Shown here: piece after piece, positions 1-4,984 of the stretch
Layout of the letters: each line of letters begins with the position of its first letter
Position numbering within the stretch: the stretch's first letter is position 1
Assembly (NCBI GenBank): GCA_016187325.1
Contig: JACPJY010000296.1
Location: forward strand, 1 to 7,575
Length of the DNA: 7,575 bases
Reading direction: 5' to 3'
Source of the DNA: Rhodospirillales bacterium
GTDB taxonomy: Bacteria; Pseudomonadota; Alphaproteobacteria; Rhodospirillales; Casp-alpha2
Notes under the pieces: generated by a model
Database searches by the model: none
Told to the model about the DNA's origin: nothing
The model's input: the letters and a program-made list of their open reading frames with translations, nothing else
Translations under genes and position numbers: made by a program

Positions 1-1
1 G

Positions 2-817
2 AAAACGCTGCCGGACGACATCAAGTCGGGCTTCCGGCGCCTCGACTTGGGCGAGACGGATTCGACCGGCAAGTCCATCCTCGCCACCATGATCAAGAAC
101 ATCGAGGTCGCCGAAAAGACCGATAACCTGCTGTGCCAGGATACCGGCATCCCGATCTATAACATCACCATCGGCCGCGGCGTCGAGGTCGATGGCGTGG
201 ATTTGAAGGACGCCATCCGCCGCGGTTGCGAGCGCGCCACCCGCGAATACCCGTTGCGCTCCTCGGTGGTGCATCCGGTGACCCGCAAGAACGAGCACAC
301 CAGTTGCGGCCGGCGCGTGCCCGTCATCACCGTCGATTTCTCGGAGACGCCCAACGAGCTGGTGATCGAGATGATCCCCAAGGGCTCCGGCTCCGAGAAC
401 GGCTCGTTTTTGAAGATGTGCATACCGGCCGACGGCGTGAACGGCATCAAGACCTTCGTCGTCGACAAGGTGATGGAGGCCGGCGGCAAGGTTTGCCCGC
501 CGACCATCGTCGGCGTCGGCGTCGGGGGCACTTCGGACCTATGCGCGCATCTCGCCAAGATGGCGGCGACGCGACCGCTCGGCTCCCGCTGCGACGACCC
601 GGAAGGGGCGAAGCTGGAGAAGGAATTGACCGAGGCCGTCAACAGTCTCGGCATCGGCCCGCAAGGTCTCGGCGGCGATTCGACGGCGTTCGCGGTGCAC
701 GTCGAAACGGCGGCCACCCACATCACCATGAACCCGGTCGCCGTCAACATCCAGTGCCATTCCGCCCGTCGCGCGCGGGCGACCTTCACGTCCAAGGGCG
801 TCGAGCTCGGGTTCTGA
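2..817 (+). CDS. Class I fumarate hydratase / L-tartrate dehydratase-type, alpha subunit (5' partial)
   Basis: This is the alpha (iron-sulfur) subunit of a two-subunit class I hydro-lyase that reversibly hydrates fumarate to malate or dehydrates tartrate, in the cytosol. The frame is open to the first bases of the window, so the N-terminus, probably a few dozen residues, is missing. The TTG at 47 is internal and not a credible start, because the codons upstream of it (KTLPDDIKSGFRR) already look like family sequence. Three cysteines suited to the [4Fe-4S] cluster are visible: CQDTG (codon at 134), KVCPPT (494) and QCHSARR (755). Other family blocks are HPVTRKN (272), KGSGSEN, GVGVGGT and GIGPQGLGG. 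HPVTRKN and GSGSEN fit fumarases better than E. coli TtdA as I recall it. The stop lies 2 nt before the beta-subunit ATG, so the two are surely co-translated. Family is certain; the substrate, fumarate rather than tartrate, is inferred. Confidence 0.93.
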   Translation, partial: KTLPDDIKSGFRRLDLGETDSTGKSILATMIKNIEVAEKTDNLLCQDTGIPIYNITIGRGVEVDGVDLKDAIRRGCERATREYPLRSSVVHPVTRKNEHTSCGRRVPVITVDFSETPNELVIEMIPKGSGSENGSFLKMCIPADGVNGIKTFVVDKVMEAGGKVCPPTIVGVGVGGTSDLCAHLAKMAATRPLGSRCDDPEGAKLEKELTEAVNSLGIGPQGLGGDSTAFAVHVETAATHITMNPVAVNIQCHSARRARATFTSKGVELGF

Positions 818-819
818 CG

Positions 820-1431
820 ATGGCCGACTACGACATCACGCTCCCAGTCAGCGACGCCGACGTGCGCAAGTTGCGCGTCGGCGACCACGTCACGCTGCAG
901 GAGACGCTGTTCGGCATCCGCGACGCCACGCTCATCCACATGTTCGACAAGGGCCGCAAGACCCGGTTCGACCTCCGCGGCCACGCCGTCATCCATACCG
1001 CGCCCAATGTCAAGAAGGTGCCGGTCTCCAACGAGTGCCCGGCCGGCTACCGGTCAATCTGCATCGGCACCACCACCTCGGCGCGGATGGAGCGCTTCAC
1101 CCGGCCGCTGATGGCCGAGTACGGCGTCCGCATGATCATCGGCAAGGGCGGCCTCGGCAAAGACAGCGCCAAGGCCTTCCAGGATCTCGGCGGCGTTTAT
1201 CTCGCCATCATCGGCGGCACGGCGGCGCTCGAGACGACCTGGATCGAGCGCATCCTCGACGTCGACATGGACGACCTCAACCCGGAGAGCCTCTGGCATT
1301 TCCGCATCAAGGACTTCGGCCCGTTGCTGGTGGCGATGGATGCCCACGGCGGCAGCCTCTACGACGCCGTCGGCGCCCGCGCCCGCGACCGCCGCGCCCA
1401 GGCGCTCGCCCGCATGGGCGTCGGTAGTTGA
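820..1431 (+). CDS. Class I fumarate hydratase / L-tartrate dehydratase-type, beta subunit
   Basis: This 203-residue protein matches the C-terminal domain of class I fumarases, supplied here as a separate beta subunit. It should form the catalytic complex with the alpha subunit encoded just upstream. Family blocks are KLRVGDHVTL near residue 17, RDAT at 34-37, the substrate-binding TTSAR at 85-89, IGKGG with Lys109, a GGTAAL segment and the C-terminal PESLW..R.KDFGPL..MDAHG block. In class I fumarase structures the Arg of the RD motif, the Thr and Arg of TTSxR and the Lys of GKG line the active site, and all are present here. The usual RDxxH motif is altered: Leu38 stands where His is expected. 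The PESLW/FGPL block resembles E. coli TtdB, which leaves tartrate open as a substrate. ATG 820 is the only reasonable start; longer reading of this frame would overlap the alpha gene. The Shine-Dalgarno is weak, as expected with translational coupling. Confidence 0.93.
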   Translation: MADYDITLPVSDADVRKLRVGDHVTLQETLFGIRDATLIHMFDKGRKTRFDLRGHAVIHTAPNVKKVPVSNECPAGYRSICIGTTTSARMERFTRPLMAEYGVRMIIGKGGLGKDSAKAFQDLGGVYLAIIGGTAALETTWIERILDVDMDDLNPESLWHFRIKDFGPLLVAMDAHGGSLYDAVGARARDRRAQALARMGVGS

Positions 1432-3152
1432 ACCGCCTCGATACCGACGTCTTGATTTTGGGCTCCGGCGGTGCCGGCCTGTTCGCGGCATTGCATGCCA
1501 AAGCCGGCGCGCCGGACCTCGCCGTCACCGTCGCCGTCAAGGGGCTGCTCGGCAAATGCGGCTGCACCCGCATGGTGCAGGGCGGCTACAACGTCGCGCT
1601 GGCGCCGGGCGATTCCGTCGAACGCCATTTCATGGACACCATCGAGGGCGGCAAGTGGCTGAACGACCAGGAGCTCGCCTGGATTCTGGTCACCGTCGCC
1701 CGCGAACGCGTCCGCGAGCTTGAAAACGAGCTCGGCTGTTTCTTCGACCGCAATCCGGACGGCACCATCCACCAAAAGGCTTTCGCCGGGCAGACCTTCG
1801 ACCGCACCGTGCACAAGGGCGACCTCACCGGCATCGAGATCATCAACCGGCTGGCGGAACAGGTTTGGGCGCGCGGCATAGGTCGCCTTGAGGACCACCG
1901 CGCCGTGGCGCTGATCAAGACCCGCGACGGCGCCGCCGTCGCCGGCGTCGTGATGATCGACATGCGCACCGGCGAATTCCTGTTCGTGCGCGCCCGCGCG
2001 GTTCTTTTGGCGACCGGCGGCGGGCCGACCATGTACCGCTACCACACGCCCAGCGGCGACAAGACTTGCGACGGCCTCGCCATGGCGCTCAGCGCTGGGC
2101 TCCGCCTGCGCGACATGGAGATGGTGCAGTTCCACCCGACCGGCCTGCTGGCCGGGCCGGAAACGCGGATGACCGGCACCGTCCTCGAGGAGGGGTTGCG
2201 CGGCTACGGTGCCTACCTGCTCGACGGCGAAGGCCGACGCTTCATGACCAAGACGGATAAGCGCGGCGAGCGCGCCACCCGCGACATCGTCAGCCGCGCC
2301 ATGTTCGCCGAGATGCGCAACGCCAACACCGGGCCGATGGGCGGACTGTTCCTGACCATGGGCCATCTCGACCCCGTCGAGGTGCGCCGGCAGTTCCCAG
2401 GCATGGTCGAGCGTTGCGCCGACTGCGGCTTCGATCTGGTCTCGGGTCTCGTCGAGGTGGTGCCGACGGCGCACTACATGATGGGCGGCGTCGAGTTCGC
2501 GCCCGACTGTTCGACCGTGCTCGAAGGCCTCTACGCCGCCGGCGAGGACACCGGCGGCGTGCACGGCGCCAACCGGCTCGGCGGCAACGGCGTCGCCAAC
2601 TCGACCGTGTTCGGCGGCATCGCCGGCGACACGCTGGCCAAGTGGACGCCGAAGCACGGAAAATTCCGCGACCCCGACGAGGCGGCGATCGCGGCCGCGG
2701 AAGCCGAGTGCCTGAAGCCGCTCGCCAATCCGCCCGGAAACCTGGAAGACGTGCGCGAGCGCCTGGCCCAACTGATGTGGGACGATGCCGGCATCATCCG
2801 CGACCGGGCGTCACTCGGGCGCGCTCTCAATGGCCTCGATGAGCTGGACAAGGCGCTCGACGGCGTCGGCGTTGCCGGCGACGATCTCGCCTACAACCTC
2901 GCCTGGCACGACTGGCTGAACCTCAAGAACCTGATCCTGGTTTCCAAGGTCATCGCCGCCGCGGCGCTGGCCCGCGACGATTCCCGCGGCGCTCATTGGC
3001 GCGCCGACTTCCCCGCGACCGGCGATCTCGAAACCTCCACCTTCACCAGCGCCCGGCTGGTGGGCGGGAAGATCGACGTCGCCATGCGGCCAGTGAAGTT
3101 CACCCGCGTGCGGCCGGGCGAGAGCCTGATAAAGGAGTCGGCGGCGGAGTAG
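1428..3152 (+). CDS. Succinate dehydrogenase/fumarate reductase-type FAD flavoprotein
   Basis: This 574-residue FAD protein belongs to the SdhA/FrdA/NadB family, which interconverts succinate and fumarate or oxidises related substrates. The Rossmann motif GSGGAG is at residues 12-17. The dicarboxylate-site residues of SdhA are kept: His236 (QFHPTG), Glu255 (EEGLRG), Arg285 (ATRDIVSR), His349 (PTAHYMMGG) and Arg383 (HGANRLGGN). The C-terminal domain carries SRGAHWR..FP at 519-528, and the length is typical of SdhA. The segment that holds the histidyl-FAD in SdhA (SHT..AQGG) reads GCTRMVQGG, with Cys46 replacing His. It starts at TTG 1428, whose last bases overlap the beta-subunit stop (TTGA); an in-frame TAG lies immediately before, so no earlier start exists. 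No SdhB, SdhC or SdhD partner is nearby. Linkage to a fumarase suggests C4-dicarboxylate metabolism. L-aspartate oxidase is a less likely alternative; the electron partner is unknown. Confidence 0.88.
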   Translation: MNRLDTDVLILGSGGAGLFAALHAKAGAPDLAVTVAVKGLLGKCGCTRMVQGGYNVALAPGDSVERHFMDTIEGGKWLNDQELAWILVTVARERVRELENELGCFFDRNPDGTIHQKAFAGQTFDRTVHKGDLTGIEIINRLAEQVWARGIGRLEDHRAVALIKTRDGAAVAGVVMIDMRTGEFLFVRARAVLLATGGGPTMYRYHTPSGDKTCDGLAMALSAGLRLRDMEMVQFHPTGLLAGPETRMTGTVLEEGLRGYGAYLLDGEGRRFMTKTDKRGERATRDIVSRAMFAEMRNANTGPMGGLFLTMGHLDPVEVRRQFPGMVERCADCGFDLVSGLVEVVPTAHYMMGGVEFAPDCSTVLEGLYAAGEDTGGVHGANRLGGNGVANSTVFGGIAGDTLAKWTPKHGKFRDPDEAAIAAAEAECLKPLANPPGNLEDVRERLAQLMWDDAGIIRDRASLGRALNGLDELDKALDGVGVAGDDLAYNLAWHDWLNLKNLILVSKVIAAAALARDDSRGAHWRADFPATGDLETSTFTSARLVGGKIDVAMRPVKFTRVRPGESLIKESAAE

Positions 3153-3157
3153 GGAAC

Positions 3158-3706
3158 CTAGGCGCCGAGCGGCACCGTGCCTTCGGGCACCTCGACCTCG
3201 AACGCGTTTAGAACCATCGAAATCAGCGTGTAGTAGCCGGCGACGGCGGTCAGCTCCACCACCGCCTCGACGCCGAGCAGCTTCACCGCTTCGGCATAGG
3301 TTGCGTCGCTGACCCGGTGCTGCTTGTTGAGCTCGCGCACGAACGCGTAGACGATCTTCTCGTCGGCGTTCTCGAACTCCGGCGTTCGGCGCTCGGCGAT
3401 GGCTTCGATGATCGCCGGGTCGACGCCTTCCTTCTCGGCGAATCCGCGGTGGATGTGCCACTCGAACTGCGCCGTCCAGAAGCGCGCCGTGATCATGATC
3501 GCGAGCTCGCGCAGCCGGCCCGGCAGCGGGCTCTCGAAGCGCAAATACGCCCCCAGCGCCTGCACCGGATCGGCGACCCCGGGCGCGTGCAAAAGCACGC
3601 CGAACGGCCCGCGCACGCCGCCGCGCGGGCTTGCCGCGATCTTGTCGTAGACCTGCTTCTGCTTGCCGGTGAGCTTTGCCGGATCGAGTTTCGGCAGTCG
3701 CGACAT
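3158..3706 (-). CDS. Carboxymuconolactone decarboxylase-family protein
   Basis: This 182-residue protein has the all-helical CMD/AhpD-like fold signature. The core spans about residues 45-130 and contains LRELAIMITARFWTAQFEWHIH, followed by helices with GVDP..IEAI and DEKIVYAFVREL. The Glu82-Trp-His84-x-His86 stretch is characteristic of the gamma-carboxymuconolactone-decarboxylase-like branch. The CxxC of AhpD peroxidases is absent, so an alkylhydroperoxidase role is unlikely. The branch includes many proteins of unknown substrate, and no specific reaction can be assigned. ATG 3706 is chosen because a GGAGG site lies 6 nt upstream; a longer reading back to 3799 would overlap the SDR gene and adds low-complexity sequence. 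It follows the SDR stop by 25 nt on the same strand, so the two are probably co-transcribed. Its stop lies 5 nt from the stop of the convergent flavoprotein gene. Confidence 0.85.
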   Translation of the reverse strand: MSRLPKLDPAKLTGKQKQVYDKIAASPRGGVRGPFGVLLHAPGVADPVQALGAYLRFESPLPGRLRELAIMITARFWTAQFEWHIHRGFAEKEGVDPAIIEAIAERRTPEFENADEKIVYAFVRELNKQHRVSDATYAEAVKLLGVEAVVELTAVAGYYTLISMVLNAFEVEVPEGTVPLGA

Positions 3707-3712
3707 CGTCGT

Positions 3713-3717
3713 CCTCC
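3713..3717 (-). promoter_or_regulatory. Ribosome binding site of the CMD-family gene
   Basis: On the minus strand this reads GGAGG, 6 nt before ATG 3706. It fixes that start over the 31-residue longer reading. It lies in the 25-nt gap after the SDR stop, which fits a two-gene operon. Confidence 0.75.
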
Positions 3718-3731
3718 GTCGTTTCGGGTTG

Positions 3732-4535
3732 TCAGCCGATGCGGCAGCCGCGGCCGCCGTCCACCGGCAACGCCACGCCGGTGATGTAACCGGCCTCATC
3801 GGAGGCGAGGAACAGCGCCGCGCGGGCGACGTCCCAGGCGGTGCCCATATGGCCCATCGGCACCTTGGCGTCGCGTTCGGCGGCGACCTCGGTGCGCGGC
3901 CGGCCCCACGCCTCGGCGCGGCGGTCGACGGCCATCGGCGTATCCATCAGGCCGGGCAGGATGACGTTGGCGCGGATGCCGTACTCGGCGTTCTGGATCG
4001 CCAGTTGCTCGGTCATCGCGATCATCGCCGACTTGGTCGCCTTGTAGGTCACCCACGGATAGGTCTCGACCGCCGCCATCGACGAGATCGACTGGATGGC
4101 GCCCTTTTTCTGCTTCCGCATCACCGGCAGCACGTGCTTGCAGCAGTAGACGAAGCCGCGCAGGTTCACCTGGACAATGCGGTCGAAGGCCTCGGTGGTG
4201 ACCTCGGTCACGGGCGCGTCCTTACCCTCGACGCTGATGCCGACGTTGTAGTGCAGGATGTCGATGCGGCCCCATTTCTTTACGCACGCCGCGATCGACT
4301 CCTTGACCGACGCCTCGTCGGTGACGTCGGCCTCGCAAGCCTCGGCCGAGCCCTTTTCCTTCCGGATTATCGCCACCGTTTCCTCGACGGACGGCAGGTC
4401 TTTGTTGACGGCGAACACGCGCGCCCCTTCGCGGGCGAACAGGATCGACGTGGCGCGGCCGTTGCCGATGGCCGGCGTCGAGCCCGGGCTTTGCCCGGCG
4501 CCGACGACGATGGCGACCTTGTCCTTGAGCCGCAT
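3732..4535 (-). CDS. Short-chain dehydrogenase/reductase (SDR) oxidoreductase
   Basis: This 267-residue classical-length SDR is an NAD(P)-dependent oxidoreductase of the cytosol. The Rossmann fold opens the protein (KVAIVVGAG, residues 6-14). Asp70 (ADVTD), the NAG-like YNVG (96-99), Asn124 (VNLRGF), Ser151, Tyr164 and Lys168 (YKATK) form the expected cofactor and catalytic set, followed by LPGLMDTPM and the C-terminal TGVALPVDGG. The glycine-rich loop is unusual: GAG at 12-14 and GNG at 24-26 are separated by an insert, whereas the usual motif is GxxxGxG. A subfamily with this longer loop is known to me; its substrates are not. Asn44, not Asp, follows the second beta strand, so NADP use is possible. 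ATG 4535 has GGAGGG 5 nt upstream; the 41-residue upstream extension is rejected. It is the first gene of an operon with the CMD-family gene, which suggests a shared, unidentified catabolic substrate. Confidence 0.9.
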   Translation of the reverse strand: MRLKDKVAIVVGAGQSPGSTPAIGNGRATSILFAREGARVFAVNKDLPSVEETVAIIRKEKGSAEACEADVTDEASVKESIAACVKKWGRIDILHYNVGISVEGKDAPVTEVTTEAFDRIVQVNLRGFVYCCKHVLPVMRKQKKGAIQSISSMAAVETYPWVTYKATKSAMIAMTEQLAIQNAEYGIRANVILPGLMDTPMAVDRRAEAWGRPRTEVAAERDAKVPMGHMGTAWDVARAALFLASDEAGYITGVALPVDGGRGCRIG

Positions 4536-4675
4536 GATTTCCCTCCGTGTTGGTCGCGCGTGGCCGATTTTCCGCCCAAGGCGATAGCACGGATCGGAGG
4601 GCGGGGAAACAGCCGGCTGGCGACCCAGGGGCATCGAGGGTTCCGCAACCGGATGCAAGCCGCTACCATGCGGCG
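4536..4675. promoter_or_regulatory. Divergent intergenic region between SDR operon and small membrane gene
   Basis: These 140 bases separate the minus-strand SDR operon from the plus-strand small membrane gene, so promoters for both should lie here or, for the plus-strand gene, slightly further off. I could not pick convincing -35/-10 boxes. Apart from the SDR ribosome site and its 7-base complement I see no operator-like palindrome or terminator. Confidence 0.5.
4541..4546 (-). promoter_or_regulatory. Ribosome binding site of the SDR gene
   Basis: The minus strand reads GGAGGG, 5 nt before ATG 4535. This strong site sets the SDR start. An exact 7-base complement (plus-strand 4595-4601) lies within the presumed 5' leader and could pair with it, though this may be chance. 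Confidence 0.75.
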
Positions 4676-4891
4676 ATGGGGACCATCCTACTGTTCGGAC
4701 TGGTCGGCGTGGTGGCGATGCTCGGCGTTGAGTACGGGCTCTACCGGCGGGCCAAGAAGCGCGAGCAGGAGGGCATATTCGACCAGGGCCTGCCGTTCAT
4801 CGCCGGCCACCATCCGGGCGACGACATCGCCACCGATCATCGCTCCCCCGACCACCAAGTCCAGGGGCCGATAGACCACCCCGGCGATTAA
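4676..4891 (+). CDS. Small single-pass membrane protein with His/Asp-rich tail (hypothetical)
   Basis: I do not recognise this 71-residue protein. It begins with a hydrophobic segment at residues 3-23 (rich in Leu, Val and Gly, with Gly8, 11, 17 and 21 on spaced positions), which should be one membrane helix. It is followed by the basic cluster RRAKKR (24-29), so by the positive-inside rule the C-terminus should face the cytoplasm. Residues 43-71 hold five His and six Asp, with HHPGDD and DHPGD repeating an HPGD unit; this might bind a metal ion. Third codon positions are mostly G or C, supporting real coding. ATG 4676 is preferred because it starts right at the membrane helix, but no clear Shine-Dalgarno is visible. 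An overlapping ATG at 4668 in another frame gives no sensible protein. It lies 93 nt before the sensor kinase gene on the same strand. Confidence 0.55.
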   Translation: MGTILLFGLVGVVAMLGVEYGLYRRAKKREQEGIFDQGLPFIAGHHPGDDIATDHRSPDHQVQGPIDHPGD

Positions 4892-4984
4892 CAGGGATTG
4901 TCTGATGGCCGCGGGCGGTATGAAATATAAGGGGGTCCGGCCCGGGCGTTGAAACCTCACCCGGCCGGGCAACAGGGGGCAACC
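4892..4984 (+). promoter_or_regulatory. Leader/intergenic region upstream of sensor kinase
   Basis: This 93-nt gap contains a short A/T-rich island (TATGAAATATAA, 4919-4930) in otherwise GC-rich DNA. It might be the -10 region of a kinase promoter, with TTGTCT at 4899 as a possible but poorly spaced -35 box. Downstream, GCCCGG (4940-4945) and CCGGGC (4965-4970) can pair, and an alternative 5-bp stem CCGGG/CCCGG uses 4942-4946 and 4960-4964. No T-run follows, so it is not a classical terminator. All of this is weak. Confidence 0.3.
4974..4979 (+). promoter_or_regulatory. Ribosome binding site of the sensor kinase
   Basis: AGGGGG lies 5 nt before ATG 4985. An in-frame TTG at 4949 is the only earlier start after the in-frame stop at 4928; the position of this site favours the ATG. 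Confidence 0.6.

Noticed and set aside
226..819. Upstream extension of the beta-subunit frame
   Set aside because: It overlaps the whole alpha-subunit gene and is Arg/His-rich nonsense; family similarity starts right after ATG 820.
1359..2771. Long minus-strand open frame (470 codons) antisense to the flavoprotein gene
   Set aside because: It mirrors the strongly codon-biased flavoprotein gene in a GC-rich genome, has no recognisable domain and overlaps a secure gene.
4536..4658. A 41-residue N-terminal extension of the SDR
   Set aside because: The SDR fold begins at MRLKDK and has an ideal ribosome site; the extension is not SDR-like and uses up the intergenic region.
3663..4874. Plus-strand open frame of 403 codons across the CMD and SDR genes
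   Set aside because: It is antisense to two well-supported genes; its His/Asp/Arg-rich translation is typical of shadow frames.
4920..4952. Possible 10-codon leader peptide ahead of the kinase (ATG 4920 to TGA 4950)
   Set aside because: No clear ribosome site, no regulatory codon run and no terminator-like alternative structure with a T-run.
4937..4970. GC-rich inverted repeat as a terminator after the small membrane gene
   Set aside because: Only 5-6 bp pair in any one fold and no T-run follows, so termination is not supported.
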